Source: Fannyhessea vaginae DSM 15829 (GTDB lineage Bacteria > Actinomycetota > Coriobacteriia > Coriobacteriales > Atopobiaceae). From it: a stretch of DNA of 64,000 nt. A model generated the notes under the pieces. The model had not been told where the DNA came from, ran no database searches, and saw nothing but the letters and a program-made list of their open reading frames with translations. The stretch lies in assembly GCF_000159235.2 (NCBI RefSeq), contig NZ_ACGK02000001.1:620001-684000 (forward strand), in the 5' to 3' direction. Below, piece by piece: positions 43,408 to 54,100 of the stretch. The position numbers and the translations under genes are program-made. Positions within the stretch are counted from its first letter, which is position 1. Each line of letters starts with the position of its first letter.

Positions 43408-43582
43408 GACTCATCCTTTGTAGGGGTTTGCTTATAGCAGTATTGTACCAAAACATTTGTTTGTCTATGGAGTTCTTTTCTTACATTTTTGTAAGATTTC
43501 TTTAAGACATGCAGCTAAAGCATATACGCGATATACAGTCCAAGTTTTTACGCGCATTGTAAAGCTCAAGTGTATATGCGCA

Positions 43583-43670
43583 GCCCTTGGGCACCGCAGC
43601 GTGTCGTGTGTGCCCTTGAATACCGCGGTGCGTCGTACAACCCTTGGGCAATGCGGCGCGGCGCGTACCC
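43583..43670. repeat. GC-rich imperfect tandem repeat, three copies of 28-30 bp
   Basis: CCCTTGGGCACCGC, CCCTTGAATACCGC and CCCTTGGGCAATGC begin the three units (43583, 43613, 43641), each followed by a GCGTCG-like block. The base composition contrasts with its flanks. Confidence 0.7.
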
Positions 43671-43778
43671 AAGATAATTTAGATTATTAAAGGAATATGA
43701 GCAATAAGCATGTACACTCAGACATTTTGTTATATTCTTTATAAGTTATACAGCTCAGAGTCATAACTAAAATCATGT

Positions 43779-43806
43779 TTGCAAGCGTTTTAGTCACAGC
43801 TACACT
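43779..43806 (+). promoter_or_regulatory. Probable aspS promoter
   Basis: TTGCAA (43779-43784) and TACACT (43801-43806) are separated by 16 bp, 57 bp before the chosen start. Confidence 0.5.
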
Positions 43807-43863
43807 GAGCCATGTAAACACTGGGTTTTCAGTTTGGATTACAAACGTACAAAGAGGTGGGGT

Positions 43864-45645
43864 ATGGCGTTTTCTATGCATACGCATACATGCGGTGAAC
43901 TTCGTGCACACGATGTTGGCAGCACGGTTACGTTAACTGGTTGGGTATGGCATCGTCGTAATCTTGGCGGCTTAATTTTTATTGATCTTCGAGATCGAAG
44001 CGGCTATACACAAATTGCATGTGACCCTAACTTTAAAGACGGCGTTGCTTTTAATACCGCGCAAGACATAAGACCCGAATGGCCTGTTTTGGTTTCGGGA
44101 ACTGTTCGTCTGCGTCCCGAAGGTCAAGCAAATACTTCTATGCCAACAGGCGAAGTAGAGGTATTGGTTGATACTATTGAAGTTCTTAATACGTCACAAA
44201 CACCTCCCTTTCAGATCGAAGATAAAATAGACTTATCTGAGGATATGAGTCTTACCTATCGCTACTTGGACATTCGTCGTCCACGTGTGCTCAACAATCT
44301 TAAATTACGTAGCAACTTTGCCCATGCGTTGCGTCAGGCGTTTCACGAACATGATTTTATCGAAGTTGAAACACCTGCGCTCTTTAAGTCAACTCCAGAA
44401 GGTGCGCGCGATTTTTTGGTTCCTTCACGTGTTCGCGCAGGTCATTTTTATGCATTGCCACAATCTCCTCAGCTGCTTAAAGAATTGCTGATGGTTGGTG
44501 GTGTTGAGCGTTACTATCAAATTGTAAAATGCTTTAGAGACGAAGACTTTAGAGCCGATAGACAGCCCGAGTTTACGCAAGTAGACGTAGAGATGAGTTT
44601 TGTAACTCAAGAAAATATACTTGATATGGCAGAGGCAATCTTGTCTAAGGCGTTCACGCAGGTAGGCGTAAAATTCCCTCAGCATCTTGAGCGCATGCAA
44701 TACTGGGATGCTATGGATACCTACGGTTGCGATAAGCCTGATACGCGCTTTGGCATGAAAATGCACAATGTTACCAAACTGGTTGAGCACAGTGCATTTA
44801 AAGTATTTTCGCAAGCAGCTCAACATGGTCAACGTGTTGTAGGTATGTGCGCTAAAACCGCTGGTAACTGGGGTAGATCTCGCATTGATAAGTTGGCTGA
44901 TGTGGCAAAGAAAAACGGCGCTGCAGGCCTTGTGTGGATAGCGTTGCACGACGATGGCTCAATTAAAAGCCCTATTGCTAAGTTTTTACAAGAGGACGAA
45001 ATTCACGCGCTTTGCGCCGAAATGGAAGCACAACCTGGAGATTTGCTGCTCTTTATTGTTGATAAACGCCTTGTAGCCGACCAAGCAATGGGTGCTTTAC
45101 GTCTTCATTTGGCTGATGAACTGTCTATTAAGCGATGCGGTCACAGCTTCTTATGGGTGGTAAATTTCCCGCTTTTCCATTGGGATCCCGAGCGTAATGC
45201 CTATGCATCTGAGCACCAGCCGTTTACACTACCTCGCGCAGAAGATATGGATAAGCTTTCAGTTGATCCACTTTCGGTTGGTTCATACACGTATGACTTT
45301 GTTATGGACGGATATGAAGCAGGCGGTGGTGGTATGCGTATTCACGATGCCGAGCTTCAAATGCGCATTCTTAAAATGCTTGGCTTTACCGAAGCACGCG
45401 CTCGTGCGCAGTTTGGCTTCTTACTGGATGCTCTTACCTTTGGTGCGCCTCCCATGGGTGGCTTTGCATTAGGTCTTGATAGAATTTGTATGCTTTTAGC
45501 AGGTGCAGATTCAATTAGAGATGTGATAGCTTTTCCAAAATCAACGTCCGCGTCCGATCTTATGAGCGCAGCACCATCTGTCGTAAGTGCGCAACAATTG
45601 AGCGATTTACACTTACGTGTAGTGGAAGATGACAAGCAAATATAA
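43864..45645 (+). CDS. aspS: Aspartyl-tRNA synthetase
   Basis: This class II synthetase charges tRNA-Asp. It has the OB-fold anticodon domain (VTLTGWVWHRRNLGGLIFIDLRD), motif 1 region, motif 2 FRDEDFRADRQPEFTQVDVE, the bacterial GAD insertion and motif 3 GLDRICMLLAG. I chose the ATG at 43864 with AAAGAGGTGGGG upstream, giving about 593 residues; a TTG at 43834 would extend it by ten. Whether it also charges tRNA-Asn needs GatCAB data from outside the window. Confidence 0.96.
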   Translation: MAFSMHTHTCGELRAHDVGSTVTLTGWVWHRRNLGGLIFIDLRDRSGYTQIACDPNFKDGVAFNTAQDIRPEWPVLVSGTVRLRPEGQANTSMPTGEVEVLVDTIEVLNTSQTPPFQIEDKIDLSEDMSLTYRYLDIRRPRVLNNLKLRSNFAHALRQAFHEHDFIEVETPALFKSTPEGARDFLVPSRVRAGHFYALPQSPQLLKELLMVGGVERYYQIVKCFRDEDFRADRQPEFTQVDVEMSFVTQENILDMAEAILSKAFTQVGVKFPQHLERMQYWDAMDTYGCDKPDTRFGMKMHNVTKLVEHSAFKVFSQAAQHGQRVVGMCAKTAGNWGRSRIDKLADVAKKNGAAGLVWIALHDDGSIKSPIAKFLQEDEIHALCAEMEAQPGDLLLFIVDKRLVADQAMGALRLHLADELSIKRCGHSFLWVVNFPLFHWDPERNAYASEHQPFTLPRAEDMDKLSVDPLSVGSYTYDFVMDGYEAGGGGMRIHDAELQMRILKMLGFTEARARAQFGFLLDALTFGAPPMGGFALGLDRICMLLAGADSIRDVIAFPKSTSASDLMSAAPSVVSAQQLSDLHLRVVEDDKQI

Positions 45646-45687
45646 ACTGTATACATAAATACGATGTATGCTTAATTGTTAACTATG

Positions 45688-45730
45688 GCGTACTTTACGA
45701 TGATTATATCCTCGTAAAGTACGCTTTTTT
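45688..45730 (+). terminator. aspS terminator
   Basis: Perfect 13-bp stem GCGTACTTTACGA / TCGTAAAGTACGC with an 11-nt loop, followed by six T residues. A textbook rho-independent terminator. Confidence 0.9.
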
Positions 45731-45893
45731 AGATTTATACATATTGTATATTCAGCTATGATTCAGCGATATAAAAAAATTATATAAGCGCCATTCAAAT
45801 AAGAAAGTTAACTATGTATCCTATTCTTTTCGGGTAAAATTCTCTCATCTTGGTAAAGGCTTGCCTGTTAGCAGGCATGAGTAGGAGATGAAT

Positions 45894-46835
45894 ATGAAAC
45901 ACTTGAAGAGAAAAGCCCTTGTTGCCTCAAACGTAGGTAGAGCTGCTGTTGCAACTGGACTGTCGCTTTCCATGTTGGCAGGTAGCCTTGTTACATTGCC
46001 TTCGGTTTCTTTTGCTGATACGCCTCAGAGCGAATTTTCAAAGTATGCTGCACTTGTTAAAAAGTATGCTGCAAGTAAAGACCTGAGTCCCGAGCAAATT
46101 GAACAACTTAAACGCGAGGTAAACGCCGCGAAAGACGACTATAAAGAATCTCTTAAAAGTCCTTTCAAAAAATATGCTGAAGCAGTTCAAGAGTATGCAA
46201 ATAGTGGTAAGCTCAATAAAGATCAACAGCAAGCATTAAAAAATCATGTTCAACAGACAAGAAAGTCTTGGAATGTTGCAAAATCAGGTGATAATACACC
46301 TGCTAACCCAGGTGATAATACACCTGTAAACCCCTCAGCAAGCGATGCAAACTCAGGTGATACTACACCTGCAAACCCCTCGGCTATTCAACGTTATGCT
46401 CAACTGCTTGAAAAGATAAATTCAGGTACGTTATCTGCAGAAGAATTAAAATCTGCCAAGGCAGAGGCTAACGAACTTTACAACGATGTTGTTAAACACT
46501 CTCATAAGTTAAGTGCTATTCAGCGTTATGCGCAATTGCTAGAAAAGATTAATTCAGGTACGTTATCTGCAGAAGAATTAAAATCTGCCAAGGCAGAAGC
46601 TAACAAACTTTATAAGGAGATTATACAAGGTTCTCACAACGACAAACCCGAAAACGAAGATCCTAAAGATACTGATAAACAGCCATCCGACACCGATCAG
46701 AATAACAGCAAGCAGGGAGGAAAACAAAAGGGAACTCCTAAAACATCTGATCCGTTTGGCATTTCTGGCATTTTAGGCAGTGTTGCTGGTTTAGCGACAC
46801 TTGGAGCGGGATTTGTAGCTCGTAAACGCTTTTAA
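45894..46835 (+). CDS. Helical-repeat surface protein with non-canonical sorting signal
   Basis: A secreted protein of about 313 residues: signal peptide ending near SVSFA/DTP, then four helical units of about 42-44 residues (two diverged, F/KKYA...; two nearly identical, AIQRYAQLLEKINSGTLS...), Asn/Pro/Thr-rich linkers (DNTPANPG), an acidic spacer and a tail TPKTSD, hydrophobic segment, ARKRF. The tail resembles an LPXTG signal without the Leu and with Ser in place of the Gly, and is shared with the collagen-like protein. I chose the ATG at 45894 because GGAG is 6 bases upstream. Probably cell-wall attached; ligand unknown. Confidence 0.8.
   Translation: MKHLKRKALVASNVGRAAVATGLSLSMLAGSLVTLPSVSFADTPQSEFSKYAALVKKYAASKDLSPEQIEQLKREVNAAKDDYKESLKSPFKKYAEAVQEYANSGKLNKDQQQALKNHVQQTRKSWNVAKSGDNTPANPGDNTPVNPSASDANSGDTTPANPSAIQRYAQLLEKINSGTLSAEELKSAKAEANELYNDVVKHSHKLSAIQRYAQLLEKINSGTLSAEELKSAKAEANKLYKEIIQGSHNDKPENEDPKDTDKQPSDTDQNNSKQGGKQKGTPKTSDPFGISGILGSVAGLATLGAGFVARKRF
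46380..46620 (+). repeat. 132-bp coding duplication in the helical-repeat protein gene
   Basis: Two copies start at 46380 and 46512, 132 bp (44 codons) apart, and are almost identical over their first 100 bases, indicating recent in-frame duplication. Confidence 0.85.
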
Positions 46836-46870
46836 GTAATCTTGCACATTTAGGTATATAGTGCGATTAT

Positions 46871-46907
46871 AAAAGCTCTCCTTTCGTATAGAAAAGAGAG
46901 CTTTTTT
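46871..46907. terminator. Bidirectional terminator between the surface protein and MATE genes
   Basis: AAAAGCTCTC pairs with GAGAGCTTTT, with further pairing inside, and a T-run follows on the plus strand (an A-run precedes, giving T on the minus strand). It serves both convergent genes. Confidence 0.8.
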
Positions 46908-46972
46908 GCACAAGCACACACTTTCAGCATGTATCTTCATCAGGTGCTTTCAGCATGTATTCTCCTATAACG

Positions 46973-48577
46973 TTATGCGCGCAATTGCTTGAGTTTAGTG
47001 CTGCCGTGTTGCATCCAATGTCCTTTATAGTAATACAGCGCAAAGAACGCTGCGGTAGCAACCCACGAAACGGGATATCCAACCAGTATCGTTTCAAGGG
47101 TGGGATGGATTGGCATAAGAATCATAATCCATGCAACGCGAAGAATACAGGTACCAATGATAGTTATAATCATTGGACCCATGCTTTCGCCCGAACCACG
47201 TATAGTTCCCGAAAAAATATCCATAATGGTGTAAAAAATAGAAAACGGCGTATTAAACATAAGGATCATCAGCGTAATTGCAATCACCGTTTCGTCGCTT
47301 ACAAATACGCGCGCAAATGGATGTGCAAATGTCATAACAATAACAGTAAAGCTACCGATGATAATCAGTGCAAGCACCATGGCAGTATAGAGCCCGCGTT
47401 GCATGCGTTTGTAATTACGCGCTCCAAAGTTTTGAGCTGCAAATGTGGTCACGGATGATCCAATTGCCTCTGAAAGCATCCAAACAAAGCACGTCATACG
47501 GCATGAAAGACCCCAAGCGGCAATTGCATGCGGTCCAAACATGTTAACGCTACTTTGTACAATAATATTAGAAAAACCAAACATAGAACCTTGTATGGCA
47601 AGTGGGAAACCACATTTAAGCATTTTAGTGGCAATGGTAGGATCAATAGTAATATCGTGAATCACTAATGCCCAACACCCATTGGTGTGTGTTAATTTAT
47701 ATAACGTTAAAGCGGAACCCCAAATAAGCGAAATAAGCGTTGCAAAACCACAGCCAAGCGTTCCTAGACCAAAACCTGCTACAAAGAGAATATCTAACAG
47801 GGCGTTTACAACGCAGGTTGATGCTACGATGATTGATGGAGTTTTTGTGTCGCCAACTGCACGTTGAAGCGCGCTTCCAATGTTATAAATAATAGAAAAA
47901 ATCATCGACGCCATAAATATATGCACAAAGTTTAAGGTATCGCCAATAATTTCTTGAGGGGTATCCATCATTTCGAGGATGGTTTGTGCAAATATGGTTC
48001 CTATAACCGAAAAAATAATACCGCATACAACGGCAAGACCCATTGCAGTATGCACGCCATCATGGACCCGCTTATAATCTTTTGCACCAAAATATTGGCT
48101 TACGATAACACCACAGCCAACTCCTAATCCAAGAGAAAAGCTAATTACGAGGTCACAGAGGGCTCCGCACGATTGAAGTGCGGCAAATGCATTAGTCCCT
48201 GCAAATTTACCTACAACCCAAGCGTTGCATAGTAGCTGCAGCTGCTGAAAAAAGGAGCTTAAAAAAACAGGATAACATAAGGTAATAAGTTGCTTCCAGA
48301 TAACACCTGTGGTTGTATCAAGAGAGCCGTTGTTAGTAAGTTTTTTATCTGATGTCTCGTGAGTTGAGCGTGGCGTGGACAAATTATCTGCAGCTACCAA
48401 GGTTTGTTCTGCCTGCAAAGAAGAAGCGTTTTTATCGTGCGTAGTGCATGCTTGTTTAGACACATCTTTTGTTTGAGGATGAGCGGATATAGTATCAGGG
48501 TTGCAGACAGACCGCGCGCTATGAATCATCGTATGCACGCGGGCAATAAAATTGAATTTACAGATATGTTTACCCAT
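46973..48577 (-). CDS. MATE family efflux transporter
   Basis: A 534-residue multidrug/toxin extrusion (MATE) protein with about twelve membrane segments; the family features include YPVFLSSFFQQLQLLCNAWVVG near the first helix, and the paired repeat QGSMFGFSNIIVQSSVNMFG in the second half. About 95 polar residues precede the first helix, longer than usual; the start is uncertain because no close RBS is seen. MATE pumps use Na+ or H+ gradients to export cationic compounds. It is convergent with the surface protein gene and lies downstream of glnN in the same direction. Confidence 0.88.
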   Translation of the reverse strand: MGKHICKFNFIARVHTMIHSARSVCNPDTISAHPQTKDVSKQACTTHDKNASSLQAEQTLVAADNLSTPRSTHETSDKKLTNNGSLDTTTGVIWKQLITLCYPVFLSSFFQQLQLLCNAWVVGKFAGTNAFAALQSCGALCDLVISFSLGLGVGCGVIVSQYFGAKDYKRVHDGVHTAMGLAVVCGIIFSVIGTIFAQTILEMMDTPQEIIGDTLNFVHIFMASMIFSIIYNIGSALQRAVGDTKTPSIIVASTCVVNALLDILFVAGFGLGTLGCGFATLISLIWGSALTLYKLTHTNGCWALVIHDITIDPTIATKMLKCGFPLAIQGSMFGFSNIIVQSSVNMFGPHAIAAWGLSCRMTCFVWMLSEAIGSSVTTFAAQNFGARNYKRMQRGLYTAMVLALIIIGSFTVIVMTFAHPFARVFVSDETVIAITLMILMFNTPFSIFYTIMDIFSGTIRGSGESMGPMIITIIGTCILRVAWIMILMPIHPTLETILVGYPVSWVATAAFFALYYYKGHWMQHGSTKLKQLRA

Positions 48578-48824
48578 CCGATTTTGTAACCGCTTTCCTT
48601 TATTTGTTTTGATATTTTAGACATTAAACGTTCAGTATATAACCGCTGTTGGTATGTATATATCAACAGTTTGAGAATAACGTTTATATCACATAATCAC
48701 GATGGCATATGCATACAAGATGTACATGTTATGGGAATAAACACTATGAAAAAGCTCCCCATGTACATGTGTTTGGTTACAAGCATCAAATACATAGAGA
48801 GCTCATTTGTTATAAATTGCTATT

Positions 48825-50915
48825 TTATACGTAGAATAACATGGAGTTATAGCTTGGAACAGGCCATATGCTGCTATCGCAGATGCATTCCATGCTGTCA
48901 ACGGCAGCTCTGAGCGTCTTCATGCGCGGAATGATTTCGTCACGATATGCGTCATCGTGCGCCTTGGGGTCTGTAATGGCATGAGCACGTTTATTTGCCG
49001 CTTCGAGATCTTTACATGCCGCGTCAATGCTGGCGATACCATCGGTAAGAACTTGTACCGTTTGTTTAGTTGCAACGTCGGTAATGCCGATGTGCTCCTT
49101 TGTTTCAACTCCTTGTGCAAGCTTGCCAGAATATGAATACAGCGCAGGCAGATACATGGTTTTAACCATATAAACCATGGTGTTTACCTCGATATTCATA
49201 AGCTTTGCATACTGTTCTGCTTGCGCAACATAGCGAGCGCGCTGCTCTTTTGCTGTTAAAACATTAAATTTCTCAAAGAATTCTAAATTCTTGGGTTCTA
49301 TCATACACGGCAGAGCATCAGGCGTAGTTTTGTTATTGGGAAGTCCACGACGCTTAGCTTCTTGTTCCCAATCGCTCGAATAACCGTTACCTTCAAAGAG
49401 AATTCTTTCGTGTGCTTTAAGAGTTTTTGTAACCCATGCCATGGCCGACTCAACAAATTTGTCAGAGCTTACATGTTCAAGGTCGTCAGCAAATTTTGAG
49501 CATTGCTCGGCAACAGCCGTATTAAGAACTACATTTGAATCAGAAAGGTTTTGTTGCGAGCCACACATACGGAATTCAAATTTATTACCCGTAAAGGCAA
49601 AGGGGCTGGTACGGTTACGGTCTGTGTTATCGCGAAGCAAGTTAGGAAGAGCCGGAACTCCTAAGTCTACTTCCTCACCGCCATGAGCGCTTACGTGTTT
49701 GCCACGGATAAGAGCTTGAACAATTGGGGAGAGCTCATCTCCTAAAAAGACCGATACAATGGCAGGTGGAGCTTCGTGGCCACCTAAACGGTGGTCGTTA
49801 CCACAAGAAGCAACAGATGCACGCAAAAGATCGGCATGTTCGTCTACTGCTGCAATTAAGCAGGTAAGAAATACCAAAAATTGAAGATTTTCATCGGGTT
49901 CATCGCCGGGCTCAAGGAGGTTTTCGCCATCCGCGGCAAGTGACCAGTTGTCATGTTTACCAGAGCCATTCACATAATCGAATGGTTTTTCGTGCTCAAG
50001 GCAGGCAAGACCATGATGAGTTGCCATGAGCTTAAGTTTTTCCATAGTGAGCAGGTTGTTATCAATTGCTAATGAACCTTGCTCATAAATGGGAGCCATT
50101 TCATGCTGACATGGTGCAACCTCGTTATGTTTGGTGCGCATAGGAATGCCAAGTTTCCAAAGCTCATCATCAACTTGCTTCATAAACGCATTAACACTGG
50201 GGCGAATTGCACCAAAGTAGTGCTCTTCCAACTCTTGGCCTTTAGCTGGCTCACAGCCAAAAAGCGTTCTACCAGTAAGAATTAAATCGGGACGAGCTTT
50301 GTAATCTTGTTCGCTCACCAAGAAATATTCTTGTTCTGGCCCGCAATTAGTAACAACACGTTTTGGAGTTCTGCCAAAAAGCTTAAGAACGCGTTTTGCT
50401 TGTTGTTCTACAACAACTTCTGAACGAAGCAAAGGTGTTTTCTTATCCAATGCTTCACCTGTATACGAGATGAAAGCAGTTGGTATGCAAAGTACCTCGT
50501 CTTTAATAAAAGCAGGACTCATGGGATCCCATACGGTATATCCGCGTGCTTCAAAGGTTGCACGAAGCCCACCTGACGGAAAAGACGAGCCGTCGGTTTC
50601 GCCTTGAACCAGCTCTTTACCCGAAAATGCCATCAAAATAGTGGTATCGCCTTTAGGCGTTAAAAAGCTGTCGTGCTTTTCAGATGTTATACCAGTAAGT
50701 GGTTGAAACCAGTGTGTAAAGTGCGTCGCACCCTTTTCAAGAGCCCACTCTTTCATAGCGTGAGCAATATCATTTGCAATATCAAGATCAATGGGTTTAC
50801 CTTCATCAATTACGCGACGAAGTGCTTTATAGGTTGGCTTGGGGAGCCTATCCTGCATGTCTGCATCGGTAAATACTAAGCTTCCGTATTCTTGCGACAC
50901 TTTATCTTTTGCCAT
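48825..50915 (-). CDS. glnN: Glutamine synthetase type III
   Basis: This 696-residue protein matches the large GSIII family (GlnN) found in Bacteroidetes, cyanobacteria and some anaerobic Gram-positive lineages. It makes glutamine from glutamate, ammonia and ATP. Family features include THFTHWFQPLTG, EKHDSFL, SSFPSGGLRATFEARGYT, the NKHNEVAPCQHEMAPIYEQ-like block and the NRTSPFAFTGNKFEFRMCG block. GAAAGGTGAAC precedes the ATG. It appears monocistronic and no PII or GlnR gene is adjacent. Confidence 0.95.
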   Translation of the reverse strand: MAKDKVSQEYGSLVFTDADMQDRLPKPTYKALRRVIDEGKPIDLDIANDIAHAMKEWALEKGATHFTHWFQPLTGITSEKHDSFLTPKGDTTILMAFSGKELVQGETDGSSFPSGGLRATFEARGYTVWDPMSPAFIKDEVLCIPTAFISYTGEALDKKTPLLRSEVVVEQQAKRVLKLFGRTPKRVVTNCGPEQEYFLVSEQDYKARPDLILTGRTLFGCEPAKGQELEEHYFGAIRPSVNAFMKQVDDELWKLGIPMRTKHNEVAPCQHEMAPIYEQGSLAIDNNLLTMEKLKLMATHHGLACLEHEKPFDYVNGSGKHDNWSLAADGENLLEPGDEPDENLQFLVFLTCLIAAVDEHADLLRASVASCGNDHRLGGHEAPPAIVSVFLGDELSPIVQALIRGKHVSAHGGEEVDLGVPALPNLLRDNTDRNRTSPFAFTGNKFEFRMCGSQQNLSDSNVVLNTAVAEQCSKFADDLEHVSSDKFVESAMAWVTKTLKAHERILFEGNGYSSDWEQEAKRRGLPNNKTTPDALPCMIEPKNLEFFEKFNVLTAKEQRARYVAQAEQYAKLMNIEVNTMVYMVKTMYLPALYSYSGKLAQGVETKEHIGITDVATKQTVQVLTDGIASIDAACKDLEAANKRAHAITDPKAHDDAYRDEIIPRMKTLRAAVDSMECICDSSIWPVPSYNSMLFYV

Positions 50916-51176
50916 CGTTCACCTTTCTAAACTTTGTGTTTTTCTAGGTATACCATGCGTTAGCCTCTATGTTTTACCTGTGTATACGTTGATATACACA
51001 AGGCGCTGGCAACACAACTATTGTGAAACATGTTTTTGGTTATATTGCATGAGAATTTTATTTTACACATTCATGAAAATGAGCTGTCCTTTCGATTTAT
51101 TATGTTTATAGAAATGAAATATAAACTGCACGCTTGAGTCACGTACAATAGATACATAAAGTTATAAGGAGTATCT

Positions 51177-54100
51177 ATGAGTAACGTATTACATGCTAAT
51201 TCAAACGCTGATTTAAATTCTAATTCTTCTGAAAAAAATGGCACTCAACCTGCCGAAAATACGGTTATGCAAGATCTTTCTCAGGCGTTTGACGACCATA
51301 ATAAAACATCATGTGCGCCCACGTCTGCGCATACGCCTGCGTCGAAACCTAGAGAAGGCTTACCCTCGCGTTATACCAAAACGATTGCTGTTATAGATGG
51401 TAATTCCCTTATGCATCGTGCTTTTCACGCAATTATGCAGCCTATGAGTGCCCCCGATGGTCGATCAACTAATGCCTTACTTGGTTTTTTTAACATGCTC
51501 ATTAAGCTTGTCCGCTCGTTTTCGCCCGATGGCATAATCTGCGCGTTTGATAAAGGAAAACCACAGGTTCGCATTGACATGTTGCCTCAATATAAAGCGC
51601 AACGTCCGCCTATGGATCCGTCTTTGCACGAGCAATTTCCTATGGTAAAAGAATTACTGCGTGCGCTTCAAATACCTGTAGTTGAACTTCAGGGTTGGGA
51701 AGGCGACGATATTCTAGGCACGCTTGCCCATCAAGGTGAACTTCAGGGTTACTCGATGCTTTTGTTTACTGGTGATCGTGATATATATCAGCTTGCAACA
51801 GAGCACGTAAGTGTGGTGTCTACTAAAAAAGGCGTATCTGACGTTCGTATTATGACGCCAGAGGATGTAGATGATCTCTATCACGGCATAACGCCAAATT
51901 TGGTTCCAGATTTTTACGGCCTTAAAGGCGATACATCAGATAATATACCTGGAGTTCCCGGCATTGGTCCTAAGCGTGCAGCTGCGTTGATTGTCGAATA
52001 CGGCTCGCTTGAAGGCGTTATTGCTCATGCCGATCAAGTTAGCGGTAAAATGGGCGAAAATCTTCGTAACCATATCGATGATGCGCGTCTTTCCAAGCGC
52101 GTTGCTACCATTCGCCGCGACGCCCCTATAACAGTTGATTTGTGTGCTGCCGCGTTTCCAACCTTTGATCCAGCAGAAGTTGCACGTGCATTTTGCGCGC
52201 TTGGATTTACCAATCTTGTTCCCAAGCTTTTGAGGTTTTTGCCATCGTTGAACGGTGCGGATATAAAAGGTATTATTCATGACGCAGCAACGGCTGCCAA
52301 ACGCAATTCTGCAGTGTTACCTGCGAGCGCGCAGCACACGACTATGTCCGCAGATTCGCTCACGTCGTCTGTGCAGGCGCATTCAACACAAGCTACGCCC
52401 TTGGATAGTCTGGTAGATCGCGCGCAAACAGTGCACGCTTCAGAAGAGGAACAAACGCAATCTGAAGTTAATACGTATGCACCTGATTATTCTGCTCTTT
52501 TTCCTGCATGTGTGCAAACGCAAGCACACGCATTTATCAAGCGCGTTGTCTCATGTGGTATATGGGTTGCCTGCGCTTATGAGCCTGCCTCTATGAAGAG
52601 TGCTCAGGAAAACGTACAGCCTAGTTTTGATACGCTTTTAGATACACACACCTTATGGGTTACTGATGGAACTACGCTTGCACAGTTTAGCGGTACAGAT
52701 GTATCAAGCGTTTTGAAAACACTTGTGAAGTCAGGTCACGTTATAGCTCTTAACTGTAAAGCGCTTCTTCATGTTCTCTATCCGCCCGTGAGTAGCGAGC
52801 CTGCTTCTTTGGAGCTTTCAGATATTTCAACTGCCGCGTTGTTTGATGTGGGTTTGGCTGCATACTTGCTAAATTCCGATGCTAACGATTATTCCTGGCA
52901 AACTCTATGCAGTGCGTATCTTCCAACATTTGTGTATCCCGATACCACAGACGATACAGACGAACCTAATGAATATGCGCTCGAAGCAATTGCGGTGCGT
53001 GCTTTGTACCCTGTATTGCGCGAGCTGCTTCATACGGATGGCTCTGACGATTTATTCTACGAGCTTGAATTGCCACTCATTCCAGTTTTGCTTCATATGG
53101 AGCGTAACGGTATTTATTGCGATAAGCACTTGCTTGCCGAGCAATCACGTGCCCTTTCGCATGAGCTGAATGCAATGTCTTTGGAGCTTCGACGTTTAGC
53201 GCAGCAAGACTTTAACATTGATTCTCCCATGCAGCTCAGTCATGTATTATTTGACGTGTGGGGTCTTCCAACTAAAGGGCTTAAAAAAACCAGACGCGGA
53301 TATTATTCAACCAATGCTCAAACGCTTGCAAGCTTAAGTATGGCCGATGAGCGCGTTCAACTCATCCTTGATTACCGCGAGCGCATGAAGATTAAGAACA
53401 CCTATTTGGATGCTTTGGTACATGATATTCGCAGTGACGGGCGTATCCATTCAACGTTTAATCAGACAATTGCTGCAACTGGTAGGCTTTCAAGTTCCGA
53501 TCCTAATCTTCAAAACATTCCAACGCGATCTTCATTGGGTCATCGTGTGCGTAAAGCGTTTGTCCTTCCTCGAAATCATCTGTTTTTAGCATGCGATTAC
53601 TCGCAAATTGAATTGCGTTTGTTGGCGCACTTGTCCCAGGACGAGCACTTAATTCATGCATTTCAAACGGGTGCAGATTTTCATGCAGCTACTGCTGCGC
53701 GTATTTTTCATGTGTCGCCCGATGAGGTAACGCCAGCGTTGCGTAGCCGTGCTAAGGCGGTAAATTTTGGTATTGTGTACGGTCAGCAGGCATTTGGCTT
53801 GGCAACATCGCTTAAGATTTCGCGTAAAGAAGCGCAAGAAATGATTGATAGGTATTTTGAAGCATATCCAGGTGTCAGAAAGTTTTTGGATGAAAGTGTT
53901 CAGTTTGCGCGCGAGCATTCATACGTTCCAACGATGTACGGTAGAAAACGCCATATAGCTCAAATTGATTCACGTAATTTTCAGCTGCGTTCGTTTGCCG
54001 AGCGTACTGCAATGAATCATCCGATGCAGGGAAGTGCTGCAGATATTATTAAACTGGCTATGATAGAAGTTGAAAAACAGTTTGCACAGCTTGGCCTTGC

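Larger units (their letters stand above)
43408..43863. other. Divergent intergenic region before aspS
   Basis: About 455 bp. It contains three imperfect GC-rich direct repeats starting CCCTTG at 43583, 43613 and 43641, different in composition from the AT-rich surroundings, then a promoter-like pair at 43779-43806. I see no gene. Confidence 0.5.
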
